Shown piece after piece: positions 28,361 to 37,894 of a stretch of 64,000 nt of DNA. Within the stretch, counting starts at the first letter, position 1, and each line of letters starts with the position of its first letter. The translations under genes were made by a program, and so were the position numbers. The notes under the pieces were generated by a model that made no database searches, was not told where the DNA came from, and saw only the letters and a program-made list of their open reading frames with translations. Origin of the DNA: Polycyclovorans sp. (GTDB lineage: Bacteria; Pseudomonadota; Gammaproteobacteria; Nevskiales; Nevskiaceae); NCBI GenBank assembly GCA_002706265.1, contig PAKU01000038.1:30926-94925 (forward strand). The letters are read 5' to 3'.

Positions 28361-28380
28361 CCCGGTAGTGATAAACCGGG
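28361..28380 (+). promoter_or_regulatory. Stem-loop in the 253-base leader region before the glycerolipid operon
   Basis: CCCGGT (28361-28366) pairs with ACCGGG (28375-28380) around an 8-base loop, 32 bases upstream of the ATG at 28412. The whole intergenic stretch 28159-28411 contains no gene that I recognise. It also has a run of T residues at about 28309-28315 without a convincing stem before it. This may be a leader structure of the operon mRNA; the role is unproven. Confidence 0.35.
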
Positions 28381-28411
28381 CGGACGGAGAAACGCCATCA
28401 GGGGGAAACCG

Positions 28412-29242
28412 ATGAGTGCGGACAACGCGCAGGAAACGCAGGCGGCTTACGAAGGCGGGCAGGGCTCGACCTTGCTGCTGTTGCACGGATTGGGAGGCAG
28501 TTGGCACATCTGGAAACCGGTGCTGGCCGCGTTGGGCAAGCGCCACCGGGTCGTTGCCCTCACCCTGCCCGGGCATCACGGCGGGACGCCGCTGCCGGAC
28601 GGCGTCGAGCCTTCCGTGCAGGCCATCGTCGATGTGCTGGAGCAGGACCTGCGCGCACGCGGCATTGTGCGCCCGCATGTCTGCGGCAATTCCCTGGGCG
28701 GGTGGATCTCGCTGGAGCTGGTGCGTCGCGGGCTGGTGCAATCGGCAACCGCCCTGTCACCCGGGGGCGGCTGGGACCGGCCGGAAGACTTCAAGGGCGT
28801 GCTGAAGATGTTTCGCATCGTCTTTGCGGTGGTCACGGTGCTGATGGTCATTTCAGCGCTGTTTCTCAGGTTCGGCTTCGTGCGGCGGCTGCTCAACAAG
28901 CAGGCCATGCTGCACGGCGACCGCGTCCCGCCGGCCGAGCTGAAGGGTGCGCTGAATGCCATTCGCAACACCAAGATCATGCCCAGGCTGCTGGCCAACA
29001 TCGGCGAGACCGGGCCCATTCAGCCGCTGGATGTGGGCGACACGCCGGTGACGATTGCCTGGGCGGAAAAGGATCTTGTCATCCCCTACGAGACCTTTGG
29101 CCGGCCCATCCTCGCCAGGGTGACCGGCGCGCGCGCCCTGACCATGCCCGGCGTCGGGCACGTGCCCATGTATGACGACCCCGAGCAGGTCGTGGACATC
29201 ATCTTGCAGACGACGACCCAGGCGGAGGCCGTGACCCCATGA
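28412..29242 (+). CDS. Alpha/beta hydrolase with an internal hydrophobic helix
   Basis: The 276-residue protein has HGLGGSWHIWKPV (oxyanion region), nucleophile elbow CGNSLGGW, an acid in WAEKDLVIP and catalytic histidine in GVGHVPMYDDPE. A strongly hydrophobic segment at about residues 136-152 replaces part of the cap and could attach it to the membrane. It has GGGGGAAAC-type spacing before its ATG and overlaps plsB by four bases. That coupling suggests a lipase, thioesterase or acyl-transfer role in the same lipid pathway. Confidence 0.83.
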   Translation: MSADNAQETQAAYEGGQGSTLLLLHGLGGSWHIWKPVLAALGKRHRVVALTLPGHHGGTPLPDGVEPSVQAIVDVLEQDLRARGIVRPHVCGNSLGGWISLELVRRGLVQSATALSPGGGWDRPEDFKGVLKMFRIVFAVVTVLMVISALFLRFGFVRRLLNKQAMLHGDRVPPAELKGALNAIRNTKIMPRLLANIGETGPIQPLDVGDTPVTIAWAEKDLVIPYETFGRPILARVTGARALTMPGVGHVPMYDDPEQVVDIILQTTTQAEAVTP

Positions 29243-31083
29243 ACCTGATGGCCCTCAATCCAGTGGTCGCGGCCACCTTGATCATGCGCGGGCAAGTGGC
29301 CAAGAAGGTCGCCGCCACCGAGCGCTTCCAGACGCAGGTGGCCACCCTGGCCGCGCAACTCAAGCGCTCGCCCGAAGAGGTCATGGCCGAGGCCATGGTC
29401 GGCCTCGCCGAGATCGTCACCGTGCAGAGCCCGGCGTTTGCGGCAGCGTTCGATTACGGCCTGGGTCCGTTGCACACCCGCGCCTGGACGGTCGACGCCG
29501 ATGCCGCCGCGCTGGCGAACCTCAAACAGCTCAACGAGCAGAACGCCCTGGTGTATCTGCCGACCCATCGTTCGTATGCCGACCCCTTCATCCTGTCGCG
29601 GCTGCTGCGCGATCACGGCATGAAGCGCAACCATATTCTCGGCGGCAACAACCTCGGGTTCTGGCCACTGGGCACCATCGTTCGCCGTTCGGGCGGCATC
29701 CTGATTCGCCGCAGCTTCCAGAAGGATGAAATCTACAAACTGGTGGTCCGCGAGTACCTTGCCTGGCTGGCCTCGCAGAGGCTCAACCTTGAGTGGTACA
29801 TGGAAGGCGGCCGCAGCCGCACCGGCAAACTGCGACCCCCCAAGTACGGCTTGCTCAGCTATCTGGTGTCGGCCATTCAGAGCGGTGGCGCCGACGACAT
29901 GCTGCTGGTTCCGGTCTCGACCACCTATGACCAGATGCATGAAGTGGGCGTGATGGCGGCCGAGGAGGCCGGCGCGCCCAAGGCGCAGGAGAACCTGCTG
30001 TGGTTGGCGGGCTACGCGCGCACCCAGCAGCGGCGGATCGGCAAGGCCTATGTGCGATTCGGCGAGCCGCTGTCACTGCGCGAGGCACTGGAGCGGGCCG
30101 ACCACGAGGGCGGCGGCAAGTGGACGGTGGCAAAGATCGCCTTCGAGGTGTTTCAGCGCATCAACGAATGCACGCCGGTCACGGCGCCGGCGCTGGTCAC
30201 CTTTGCGTTGCTGGGGGTACACGAGCGTGCCCTGACCCTGAGCGAGGTACACGATCAGGTCCAGCCGCTGCTGGACTACGCCCAGGCCCGCCAACTGCCG
30301 GGCTGCGGGCTTGAGACCCTGCGCGAGCCCGAAGGCGTGGAGGACATCCTGCACGCGCTGGTGCGCGCCGGCGTGGTCAGCGGCCACGAGGGCGGGACGG
30401 CCACGGTGTACAAGATCGAACACGGCCAGCATTCGGTTGCGGCGTTTTACCGCAACAGCGCCATCCACTGGTTCGTGAACCGCGCAATTCTGGAGCTGGC
30501 CCTGCTGGATGACACGCACGACGATCTGGCCGGCCCCCTGGAACGTGCGTGGGCGGCCGCCTTTGCGCTGCGCGACCTGCTCAAGTTCGAGTTTTTCTTC
30601 AGCGACAAGGCGACCTTCCGAGAAGAGCAGAAAGCCGAATCCCGCATCATCGATCCCAAGTTCCGCCAGCGTGCGGCCACCGCCAAGGACCGCCGCGAGA
30701 TTCTGCTGAAGCTGCCGGTGTTGATCGCGCATCGCGTCCTGGCGCCGTTCATCGAGGCCTACTTCATCGTGGCCGATCGCCTTGCGGCGCAGCCCGTGGA
30801 TGCAAAGATCGACAAGAAGGCACTCACCGAAGAGTGCTTGAGGGTGGGCCGCCAGTACGTGCTGCAACAACGCCTGGGCAATCCCGAGTGCGTGTCGCGT
30901 GAGGTCTTCGGCAACGCGCTGTCGCTGGCCGCCAACCGCGATCTGCTGACCCCCGGCGCGCCTGATCTGGCGCAGCGACGGCAGGCGTTTGCCGACGAAC
31001 TGGCCGCCGCCGTGCAGGGCGTCGCCGACATTGAAGAACTCGACCGTATGCGCCGCAGCGCCAAAGCCAAGGCAGCCCGATGA
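29239..31083 (+). CDS. plsB: Glycerol-3-phosphate 1-O-acyltransferase, PlsB-type
   Basis: The 614-residue protein has the GPAT catalytic HX4D motif HRSYAD (His110, Asp115) and the substrate-binding block EGGRSRTGK about 95 residues later, both in PlsB order. It transfers an acyl group to the sn-1 position of glycerol-3-phosphate at the inner membrane. It is shorter than E. coli PlsB (about 800 residues), mainly at the N-terminus. It overlaps both the upstream hydrolase and the downstream HAD-PlsC gene by four bases. Confidence 0.9.
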   Translation: MNLMALNPVVAATLIMRGQVAKKVAATERFQTQVATLAAQLKRSPEEVMAEAMVGLAEIVTVQSPAFAAAFDYGLGPLHTRAWTVDADAAALANLKQLNEQNALVYLPTHRSYADPFILSRLLRDHGMKRNHILGGNNLGFWPLGTIVRRSGGILIRRSFQKDEIYKLVVREYLAWLASQRLNLEWYMEGGRSRTGKLRPPKYGLLSYLVSAIQSGGADDMLLVPVSTTYDQMHEVGVMAAEEAGAPKAQENLLWLAGYARTQQRRIGKAYVRFGEPLSLREALERADHEGGGKWTVAKIAFEVFQRINECTPVTAPALVTFALLGVHERALTLSEVHDQVQPLLDYAQARQLPGCGLETLREPEGVEDILHALVRAGVVSGHEGGTATVYKIEHGQHSVAAFYRNSAIHWFVNRAILELALLDDTHDDLAGPLERAWAAAFALRDLLKFEFFFSDKATFREEQKAESRIIDPKFRQRAATAKDRREILLKLPVLIAHRVLAPFIEAYFIVADRLAAQPVDAKIDKKALTEECLRVGRQYVLQQRLGNPECVSREVFGNALSLAANRDLLTPGAPDLAQRRQAFADELAAAVQGVADIEELDRMRRSAKAKAAR

Positions 31084-32522
31084 CACCGACAGACCAGGCC
31101 ATTCAACGCGTGCTTGAGGGCCCCCGCGGGCCGAAGGTGGGCGCCTTCTTCGATTTTGACGGCACCCTGATCGACGGCTATTCGGCCGCGGCCCTGTACA
31201 TCGACCGCATGAAGCGCCGCGACATGAGTCGTGCCGAGCTGCTTCAGGTGCTCAGGCTCAGTCGCAAGAAAGAGATCACCGATGAGGAGTTCGCGGGCAT
31301 CATCGACCAGGGCATCCGCGAGTGGGCCGGCCACACCGAAGAGCAGATGCGTGCCCTGTGGCAGCGCCTGTGGCACCAGCGCGTCGCCCCCACGCTGTTC
31401 CCCGAAGGGTGGCGACTGGTGCAGGCGCATCGCCGCATGGGCCACACCGTGGCCATCGCGTCGTCGGCGACGCGCTATCAGATCGAGCCGCTGGCCGAGG
31501 AATACGGCATCGAGCACATCCTCTCGACCCCCGTGGCCATCCGCGACGGCAGGCTCACGGGGGCGCTCGACGGGCCACCGGCCTGGGGGCAGGGCAAGGC
31601 GGCTGCCGTGCGCGCGTTCTGCAAGTCCAAAAGAATTCCGCTGAGCAAGACCTACGGGTACGCCAACGGCGATGAAGACATCGCCTTTCTGCAAACCGTG
31701 GCCCACGCGACCGCCGTGCAGCCCAAGCCGCTGCTGCAGGCCACCGCGCAGGAGGCGGGCTGGCCGGTTCTGCGGTTTGACCGCCGCAAGCGCGGCTCCA
31801 CGCAGGCCATGGCGCGTACCGTGGGCGCTTACGGGGCGATGGGTCTGAGTTTTCTTGCCGGACTGGGGTACCACCGGATCACCGGCAATAACCGCAAAAC
31901 GGTCGATCTGATCACCGGCTTGGCCGCCGACTCGGCGCTCGCCGTGCTGGGCGTCAAGGTCGAGGTGGTGGGCGAGGAGCATCTGTGGGCGCACCGGCCC
32001 TGTGTGTTCACGCTGAACCACCAGAGCAAGTTCGACATGTTCGCGATGATGTATCTGGTGCGCCGCGGCTTCACCGGCGTCGCCAAGGCCGAGGCGCGCA
32101 ACGTGCCGGGCTTCGGGCGCTTCATGGAAATGGCCGAAGTGGCCTTTCTTGACCGCAGCAACAGCGCCAAGGCGGTCGATGCCCTCAAGCCGGCCGTTGA
32201 CCGGCTCAAAAGCGGCCTGTCGGTGTGCATCGCGCCCGAAGGCACGCGCTCGTGGACGCCCAAGCTCGGCCCATTCAAGAAAGGGCCCTTCCACCTGGCC
32301 AAACAGGCGGGCGTGCCCATCGTGCCGGTGGTGCTGCGCAACAGTGGCGAGATCATGGGCCGCAACGACCAGACCATGCGCGGCGGTACCTTGCAGGTGG
32401 CGGTGCTGCCCCCGATTGACGTGTCAAGCTGGAAAGTGGCCGAGATGGCCGACCGCATCGAGGAAGTGCGGCAGCGCTATATCGACACGCTGGAGAATTG
32501 GCCGACCAACAAGGAGAAATAA
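31080..32522 (+). CDS. HAD-IB phosphatase / 1-acyl-glycerol-3-phosphate acyltransferase fusion
   Basis: The 480-residue protein has two domains. The N-terminal HAD-IB domain (about residues 20-220) shows FDFDGTL with nucleophile Asp25 and Asp27, SSATRY as motif II, and GYANGDEDI as the metal motif. The C-terminal PlsC domain shows NHQSKFD (His314, Asp319) and APEGTRSW. The layout resembles the mycobacterial fused PlsC proteins. It should acylate lysophosphatidate, and the HAD domain may dephosphorylate a lipid phosphate or serine-like phosphate. It lies between plsB and gpsA. Confidence 0.88.
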   Translation: MTPTDQAIQRVLEGPRGPKVGAFFDFDGTLIDGYSAAALYIDRMKRRDMSRAELLQVLRLSRKKEITDEEFAGIIDQGIREWAGHTEEQMRALWQRLWHQRVAPTLFPEGWRLVQAHRRMGHTVAIASSATRYQIEPLAEEYGIEHILSTPVAIRDGRLTGALDGPPAWGQGKAAAVRAFCKSKRIPLSKTYGYANGDEDIAFLQTVAHATAVQPKPLLQATAQEAGWPVLRFDRRKRGSTQAMARTVGAYGAMGLSFLAGLGYHRITGNNRKTVDLITGLAADSALAVLGVKVEVVGEEHLWAHRPCVFTLNHQSKFDMFAMMYLVRRGFTGVAKAEARNVPGFGRFMEMAEVAFLDRSNSAKAVDALKPAVDRLKSGLSVCIAPEGTRSWTPKLGPFKKGPFHLAKQAGVPIVPVVLRNSGEIMGRNDQTMRGGTLQVAVLPPIDVSSWKVAEMADRIEEVRQRYIDTLENWPTNKEK

Positions 32523-33529
32523 TGAGCCGACGCATCAATGTGACCGTATTGGGGGCAGGTTCGTGGGGGACAACGGTGGCGTCCATCGCCTCGCGCAATG
32601 CCGACACCATCGTCTGGGCGCGGCGCGCCGAGACCGCCGACGAGATCAATCGCGAGCAGCGCAACAGCCAGTACCTGAAGGACCTGCCCTTGCACCGCCA
32701 CCTGCGGGCCACCACCGACCTGGAAGAAGCCTTGCAGCGCTGTGACGTGCTGGTCATGGGCGTGCCGTCGCACAGCTTCCGCGAGACCCTGCAAAAGGTC
32801 GCGCCGCTGGTGCGCCCCTGGGTGCCGGTGATCAGCCTCGCCAAGGGTCTGGAGCAGGGGACGCAGCGACGCATGACCGAGATCATCCACGAAGAGCTGC
32901 CGGGTCACCCAGCGGGTCTGCTGGCCGGGCCCAACATTGCCCGTGAAATTTTGCAGGGCATGGCCGCCGCGGCGGTGATGGCCATGCCCGACGAGAAGAT
33001 CGCGAATGCCTTGCAGCCGCTGTTTTCGACCGCCGTGTTTCGCGTGTACACCAACACCGATGTCATCGGCTCGGAGCTGGGTGGGCCGCTGAAAAACGTC
33101 ATCGCCATTTCGGCCGGCATGGCGCAGGGCCTGGGCGTGGGGGAAAACACCCGCGCCATGGTCATCACCCGCGGCCTGTCTGAAATTTCGCGGCTGGGTG
33201 TGGCGATGGGCGGCTGCGCCGAAACCTTCTCGGGGCTTACCGGCCTCGGCGACCTGCTGACCACCTGCATGAGCCCGCTGTCGCGCAATCGTCAGGTGGG
33301 CGAGCAGTTTGCCGCCGGCAAGACCACGGCCGAAATCGTGGCGTCGATGAACATGGTGGCCGAAGGCATCAAGACCAGCAGCGTGGTGATGGAGCTGGCC
33401 GATCGCTACGGCGTCGAGATGCCCATTGCCAAAGAGGTGGCCGCCGTGGTCCGTGGCGATTACGGCGCCGTTCAGGCCTTCCGCGGCCTGCGCAAGCTGA
33501 CGCCGGGTGCCGAGCAGGAGTCCGGCTAG
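32522..33529 (+). CDS. gpsA: Glycerol-3-phosphate dehydrogenase [NAD(P)+]
   Basis: The 335-residue protein reduces dihydroxyacetone phosphate to sn-glycerol-3-phosphate, the substrate of the PlsB enzyme encoded just upstream. It shows the Rossmann motif [14 protein letters not shown], the segment GPNIAREI and the lysine-containing [11 protein letters not shown], and [13 protein letters not shown]. The ATG at 32522 shares a base with the previous stop and has AAGGAG nine bases upstream. Confidence 0.96.
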   Translation: MSRRINVTVLGAGSWGTTVASIASRNADTIVWARRAETADEINREQRNSQYLKDLPLHRHLRATTDLEEALQRCDVLVMGVPSHSFRETLQKVAPLVRPWVPVISLAKGLEQGTQRRMTEIIHEELPGHPAGLLAGPNIAREILQGMAAAAVMAMPDEKIANALQPLFSTAVFRVYTNTDVIGSELGGPLKNVIAISAGMAQGLGVGENTRAMVITRGLSEISRLGVAMGGCAETFSGLTGLGDLLTTCMSPLSRNRQVGEQFAAGKTTAEIVASMNMVAEGIKTSSVVMELADRYGVEMPIAKEVAAVVRGDYGAVQAFRGLRKLTPGAEQESG

Positions 33530-33640
33530 GCCGGGGTGCAGGGGGGCGGCCCGGCCGATGCAATGCGGGGTCGCTTTTATGGGGTGCCGGGGTGAGGCAT
33601 CCCGTGCGGGCCGTTTGCGCGGTGCCGGGTGAATAATCGT

Positions 33641-33658
33641 GGCGCTGCGCGCAGCGCC
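33641..33658. repeat. Perfect 18-base palindrome upstream of the lipase gene
   Basis: GGCGCTGCG at 33641-33649 is followed directly by its reverse complement at 33650-33658. It lies 20 bases before the ATG at 33679, so it could be an operator or an mRNA hairpin near the ribosome binding site. In GC-rich DNA such palindromes also arise by chance. Confidence 0.4.
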
Positions 33659-33678
33659 TACCAACGCGAAGAAATGAC

Positions 33679-34524
33679 ATGAAACATACCGAAGGCCGTT
33701 TCAAGGGCAAGAAGAAAGTCGAGATCTACTGGCAGAGCTGGCAGCCGGCCAAGACCAAGTGCAGGGCCGTGGTGGTGCTGGTGCACGGCCTGGGCGAACA
33801 CAGCGGGCGCTATGGCCACGTCGCCGACACGCTGGTGGGCGCCGGGTGCGCGGTGTACGCCATGGACCACCGCGGCCACGGACAATCCGGCGGACCACGA
33901 GCCTTCGTCGATCGGTTTGCGCACGCGGTGGACGACATCGACTACGTCGTCGAGCTGGCGCGTCGCGAGCAGCCGCGCAAGCCGGTATTCCTGCTGGGCC
34001 ACAGCATGGGCGGGGCGCTGTCGTTGAGCTACGCGCTGAAGCATTCCGGCAAACTGTTCGCCCTCATGTTGTCCGGCCCGGCCGTGGCGCTCGACGGCGC
34101 GCCGCCCTACATGAGGCCCATTGCCAAGGTGCTGTCGACCGTTGCGCCCAAGCTGGGCGTTTTTGCGGTGGCGCCTGATCTGGTGTCGCGTGATCCGGAG
34201 GTTGTCGCCGACTACGCCAATGACCCCCTGAACGCGCACGGCAAGGTGCCGGCCCGGACGCTGGGTGAGATCATCCGTTTCGTCGAGGCCCTGCCCGCCT
34301 TTCTGCCCGGTCTGCAGCTGCCGCTGCTGATTCAGCATGGTCAGGAGGACAAGCTGGCCGGCGTCAGCGGCAGCGAGAGGGTGATGCGCGGCGTGTCGTC
34401 AAGCGACAAGACCCTGAAGGTGTACCCGGCCCTGTATCACGAAATCTTCAACGAGCTGGCCGCCGATCGCGCCGTGGTGCTGAAGGACCTGACCGACTGG
34501 ATCGACGCGCGCCTGGCCCCCTGA
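33679..34524 (+). CDS. Monoacylglycerol lipase / lysophospholipase-like alpha/beta hydrolase
   Basis: The 281-residue protein matches the serine-aminopeptidase S33/PldB-like type. It shows VLVHGLGEHSGRYGHVA, MDHRGHGQS and the nucleophile elbow GHSMGG. Catalytic acid and histidine are in HGQEDKLAGV and YPALYHEIFNE, typical of monoglyceride lipases. It should release fatty acids from monoacylglycerols or lysophospholipids. It lies 150 bases after gpsA on the same strand and may join that lipid operon or have its own promoter. Confidence 0.88.
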   Translation: MKHTEGRFKGKKKVEIYWQSWQPAKTKCRAVVVLVHGLGEHSGRYGHVADTLVGAGCAVYAMDHRGHGQSGGPRAFVDRFAHAVDDIDYVVELARREQPRKPVFLLGHSMGGALSLSYALKHSGKLFALMLSGPAVALDGAPPYMRPIAKVLSTVAPKLGVFAVAPDLVSRDPEVVADYANDPLNAHGKVPARTLGEIIRFVEALPAFLPGLQLPLLIQHGQEDKLAGVSGSERVMRGVSSSDKTLKVYPALYHEIFNELAADRAVVLKDLTDWIDARLAP

Positions 34525-34551
34525 GGCGATGCCCGCAAGGGGCCGCCGCGC

Positions 34552-35325
34552 CTAACGGCCGGCGGTTGCGCGGGATGCGAGATCGGTCAGCGGGCTGACC
34601 TCGCGGCCTTCGTCCTTGCGCTCGGAGTAACGGTCCACCAGTTGCGCCGCGTGCGGGCGCATCAGCACGGTGATGCGCACCAGCTCCTCCATGACATCGA
34701 CCATCCGGTCGTAATAGGCCGAGGGCCGCATGCGGCCCGCGGCGTCGAATTCGTCGTAGGCCTTGGCGATGCTGGACTGGTTGGGAATGGTGAACATGCG
34801 CATCCAGCGGCCAAGCAGGCGCAGCGTGTTCACCGCGTTGAACGACTGCGACCCGCCGGACACCTGCATCACCGCCAGCGTGCGCCCCTGGGTGGGACGC
34901 ATGCCGCCCATGTTCAGCGGCAGGTGGTCGATCTGCGCCTTCATCACGCCGGTGATCTGGCCATGCCGCTCGGGGCTGCACCAGACCTGCGCCTCCGACC
35001 ACATCGACAGTGCCCGCAATTCCCGGACGGCCGGATGGTCGTCGCCCGCCACCTGATCCGGCAGGGGCAGATCCGACGGATCGAAGATGCGCGTCTCAGC
35101 GCCAAAAAACTGCAACAGCCGCGCGGCTTCTTCGGTGGCGTGGCGCGAGAAAGAGCGCTGCCGCAGTGAGCCGTACAGCAGCAGCACGCGCGGCGGTGCC
35201 GCCAGGGGGCCGAGGCCGGTCGCAGGGCGCCGATGCACGAACTGTGCGTCCAGCGCCGGCAAATGGTCCGGCTCGGGCAGTCCGCGCAGGCGGGTCACGG
35301 CGTGGCGGTTCGCGGCCTCATCCAT
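34552..35325 (-). CDS. arsH: Arsenical resistance flavoprotein ArsH
   Basis: The 257-residue NADPH-dependent FMN reductase-like protein shows [24 protein letters not shown] (flavin phosphate loop), [21 protein letters not shown] and [22 protein letters not shown], all ArsH signatures. ArsH enzymes can oxidise trivalent organoarsenicals to less toxic pentavalent forms. Its start overlaps the acr3 stop, so it is the last gene of the arsR-arsC-acr3-arsH operon. Confidence 0.95.
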   Translation of the reverse strand: MDEAANRHAVTRLRGLPEPDHLPALDAQFVHRRPATGLGPLAAPPRVLLLYGSLRQRSFSRHATEEAARLLQFFGAETRIFDPSDLPLPDQVAGDDHPAVRELRALSMWSEAQVWCSPERHGQITGVMKAQIDHLPLNMGGMRPTQGRTLAVMQVSGGSQSFNAVNTLRLLGRWMRMFTIPNQSSIAKAYDEFDAAGRMRPSAYYDRMVDVMEELVRITVLMRPHAAQLVDRYSERKDEGREVSPLTDLASRATAGR

Positions 35326-36376
35326 GGGCGACCCCCGCGTAACGGGTGCGCTTCAACCACAGCGCAACGTGCACCAGCGCCAACAGCACCGGCACCTCGA
35401 CCAGCGGCCCAATGACCGTGGCGAACGCCACCGGTGACGCCAGCCCGAAGCTGGCAATGGCGACGGCGATGGCCAGTTCAAAATTGTTGCCGGCGGCGGT
35501 GAAGGCGATGGCCGTGGTGCGCGGATAGTCGGCTTCGATCAGCCGCCCCATCGCGAAACTGATGGCAAACATCACCACGAAATAGATGGACAGCGGCAAT
35601 GCGATGCGCAGTGCGTCCAGCGGCAAGGCCACCAGCTGATCGCCCTTCAGGCTGAACATCGCCACGATGGTGAACAGCAGCGCCACCAGCGTCAGTGGCC
35701 CGATCTTCGGCAGGAATCGCGCTTCATACCACGTGCTGCCCTTGCTCTTGAGCAAGATGCGGCGCGTCAGGTAGCCGGCCAGAAACGGGATGCCGAGGTA
35801 GATCAGCACCGCCTCGGCGACCGTCCAGAAGCCGACCTGGATGACCTGCCCCTCCAAGCCAATCAGCGGCGGCAGCACGGTAAGAAACACCCAGGCATAC
35901 ACGCTGAAAAACACGATCTGGAAAATCGAGTTGAACGCCACCAGTCCCGCCCCGTACTGGGCGCTGCCGCCGGCCAGTTGATTCCAGACCAGCACCATCG
36001 CGATGCAGCGCGCCAGGCCAATGAGGATCAGGCCGGTCATGTAGGCCGGTTCGTCGCGCAGGAACAGCACGGCCAGAGCGAACATCAGCAACGGCCCGAT
36101 CACCCAGTTCTGCACCAGTGACAACAACAGGATGCGGCGGTCGCGGAAGACCTCGGGCAGCGTCTCGTAACGCACCTTCGCCAGCGGCGGGTACATCATC
36201 ACGATCAGGCCGATGGCAATGGGAATGTTGGTGGTGCCGATCGACAGGCTGCCCAGCAGCGCCGGCAAGCCGCTGAAGGTGAGCGCCAGCAGCACGCCGC
36301 CGGCCATCGCCAGAAAGATCCAGAGCGTCAGGTATCGGTCCAGAAACCCGAGCCGCGGGGGTGGCACGGCGTTCAT
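35318..36376 (-). CDS. acr3: Arsenite efflux transporter, Acr3 family
   Basis: The 352-residue protein has ten predicted transmembrane helices. The Acr3 signature blocks are [32 protein letters not shown] (with the cysteine needed for arsenite transport) and [20 protein letters not shown]. It exports arsenite using the membrane potential. The ATG at 36376 overlaps the arsC stop. It is Acr3, not the unrelated ArsB type. Confidence 0.95.
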   Translation of the reverse strand: MNAVPPPRLGFLDRYLTLWIFLAMAGGVLLALTFSGLPALLGSLSIGTTNIPIAIGLIVMMYPPLAKVRYETLPEVFRDRRILLLSLVQNWVIGPLLMFALAVLFLRDEPAYMTGLILIGLARCIAMVLVWNQLAGGSAQYGAGLVAFNSIFQIVFFSVYAWVFLTVLPPLIGLEGQVIQVGFWTVAEAVLIYLGIPFLAGYLTRRILLKSKGSTWYEARFLPKIGPLTLVALLFTIVAMFSLKGDQLVALPLDALRIALPLSIYFVVMFAISFAMGRLIEADYPRTTAIAFTAAGNNFELAIAVAIASFGLASPVAFATVIGPLVEVPVLLALVHVALWLKRTRYAGVAHG

Positions 36377-36873
36377 GCCTGGCCGATGTCCCTGAGGCGC
36401 TGCTGCGTGGCCATCTGGTCCAGCGTCGCGAACGGCAGGCTGGCGAATATGGCGATGCGGCGGCGCAGCGTCGCCAGCGTTTCTGAGAAGGCTTTGCGAA
36501 TCTCCTCGGGCGTGCCGGTGACCGCCGCCGGGTCGGGCATGCCCCAATGTGCCGTCATCGGCTTGCCCGGCCAGTAGGGGCATTGCTCGCCCGCCGCCTG
36601 ATCGCAGACGGTGAAGATGAAGTCCAGGGCCGGCGCGTCGGCGCGGGCAAACTCGTCCCAGCTCTTGCTGCGCAAGCCGTCCGTGGGGATGCCGCTGCGC
36701 TCCAGCAGTTCAATGGCATACGGATTGGGCGCGCCCTTGGGCTGGCTGCCGGCGCTGAAGCCGACGAACTTGCCGCGGCTGCCGGGCATGTGGTTCAGCG
36801 CCGCCTCGGCCAGAATCGACCGCGCGGAATTGCCGGTGCAGAGGAACAGCACGTTGTAGGGGCGGTGGCTCAT
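36373..36873 (-). CDS. arsC: Arsenate reductase, low-molecular-weight phosphatase type
   Basis: The 166-residue protein has the P-loop CTGNSARS near residue 12 and acidic DPAAVTG downstream, so it belongs to the tyrosine-phosphatase-fold arsenate reductases. Another cysteine pair candidate is Cys90 ([17 protein letters not shown]), which would suit a thioredoxin- or mycothiol-independent Cys relay. It reduces arsenate to arsenite for export by Acr3. It is overlapped at its 3' end by acr3 and lies 55 bases after arsR. Confidence 0.93.
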   Translation of the reverse strand: MSHRPYNVLFLCTGNSARSILAEAALNHMPGSRGKFVGFSAGSQPKGAPNPYAIELLERSGIPTDGLRSKSWDEFARADAPALDFIFTVCDQAAGEQCPYWPGKPMTAHWGMPDPAAVTGTPEEIRKAFSETLATLRRRIAIFASLPFATLDQMATQQRLRDIGQA

Positions 36874-36928
36874 GGCGTGGCTCGTGAAGGGGGGCGAAAA
36901 TGGGCGAGGCGATCAGGCGGGTGGCGGC

Positions 36929-37261
36929 TCAGCACGCGTCGCACACCGGCGGCGCGGTGCACTCGGCGGCGGCAGGGCTGCCCGCGCAGCAGTTGTCGGT
37001 GAGAAAGCCGAGCAGTGCGTTCATGGCCGCGAAGTCGGGCGCGTAATAGATGTACCGGCCTTCCGGTCGCGACGTGAGCAGTCCCGCATGGCTCAGTTCT
37101 TTGAGGTGGAATGACAGCGCGTTGGGCGCAACGCCAAGGTGCTCGGCAATCTCCCCGGCCGGCATGCCGGCCGGCCCTTTCTGCACCAGCAGGCGAAAGA
37201 CCGCGAGCCGCGAGTTCTGGGCCAGGGCAGACAGTCGGACGACGGCGGTTTCGAGTTCCAT
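36929..37261 (-). CDS. arsR: ArsR-family arsenic-responsive repressor with C-terminal cysteine cluster
   Basis: The 110-residue winged helix-turn-helix protein has a recognition region HLGVAPNALSFHLKELSHAGLL and a wing with GRYIYYAPD. It lacks the ELCVCDL metal site of the plasmid R773 ArsR. It has instead five cysteines in the last 20 residues (CC, C, C and C), as in ArsR proteins of the Acidithiobacillus type. These are likely to bind arsenite and release DNA. It is the first gene of the operon. Confidence 0.92.
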   Translation of the reverse strand: MELETAVVRLSALAQNSRLAVFRLLVQKGPAGMPAGEIAEHLGVAPNALSFHLKELSHAGLLTSRPEGRYIYYAPDFAAMNALLGFLTDNCCAGSPAAAECTAPPVCDAC

Positions 37262-37268
37262 GGTTCAA

Positions 37269-37307
37269 AGACTATTGGCGTATTCAATTTATGTCAACAA
37301 TCGTTGA
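37269..37307 (-). promoter_or_regulatory. Candidate arsR promoter and ArsR operator
   Basis: On the minus strand TTGACA (37292-37297) is a consensus -35 box. A weak -10 (TAGTCT, 37269-37274) follows 17 bases later. The inverted repeat TCAAC-AATC-GTTGA (37294-37307) overlaps the -35 box and is a plausible ArsR binding site. The predicted transcription start would lie very close to the ATG at 37261, so the arsR mRNA may have almost no leader. Confidence 0.5.
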
Positions 37308-37444
37308 AACATTGAAGAGGCGCCACCGTGCGCGCTTCCCCGAAACCGCCATGCGCATGGCCCGGCGCCGGTTCAATGCATCAGGTGCGCGCAACGCCTG
37401 AACCGTGCGAGTGTCTACCCCTCATGCACTCTCGGAGTTTGAAC

Positions 37445-37894
37445 ATGGCTGATTACAGAAAGACGGAAGACGCCATTGCACGGCTGTCGCCCGAGCAATA
37501 TCGCGTCACGCAGCAGGGGGGCACCGAAGCCCCGGGCAGCGGCGAATACCTGGGCAACAAGGCGCCGGGCATCTACGTCGACATCGTGTCGGGCGAACCG
37601 CTGTTCGCCTCGACTGACAAGTACGAGTCGGGCTGCGGCTGGCCCAGTTTCACCAAGCCGATCGAGCCGGCCAACGTCAATGAAGTGGCGGACCGCAGCC
37701 ACGGCATGGTGCGCACCGAAGTGCGCTCGACACACGGCGACAGCCACCTGGGGCACGTCTTCGACGATGGGCCGCGTGATCGGGGTGGCCTGCGCTACTG
37801 CATCAACGCCGCCGCGCTGCGCTTCGTCGCCCGCGCCGACATGGAGGCCGCCGGCTATGGGGCGTATCTCGACCAGGTGGAGGATGCGCGATGA
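37445..37894 (+). CDS. msrB: Peptide-methionine (R)-S-oxide reductase
   Basis: The 149-residue protein repairs methionine R-sulfoxide. The family blocks are [15 protein letters not shown], the [10 protein letters not shown] segment, [11 protein letters not shown] and the catalytic cysteine in [11 protein letters not shown]. The two CXXC zinc pairs of many MsrB proteins are absent. The ATG at 37445 gives the family N-terminus ([19 protein letters not shown]). Its stop overlaps msrA by four bases. Confidence 0.95.
   Translation: MADYRKTEDAIARLSPEQYRVTQQGGTEAPGSGEYLGNKAPGIYVDIVSGEPLFASTDKYESGCGWPSFTKPIEPANVNEVADRSHGMVRTEVRSTHGDSHLGHVFDDGPRDRGGLRYCINAAALRFVARADMEAAGYGAYLDQVEDAR

Noticed and set aside
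34552..37261. Arsenic operon as a recently acquired genomic island
   Set aside because: No flanking repeats, integrase or tRNA insertion site is seen, and base composition does not stand out by eye.
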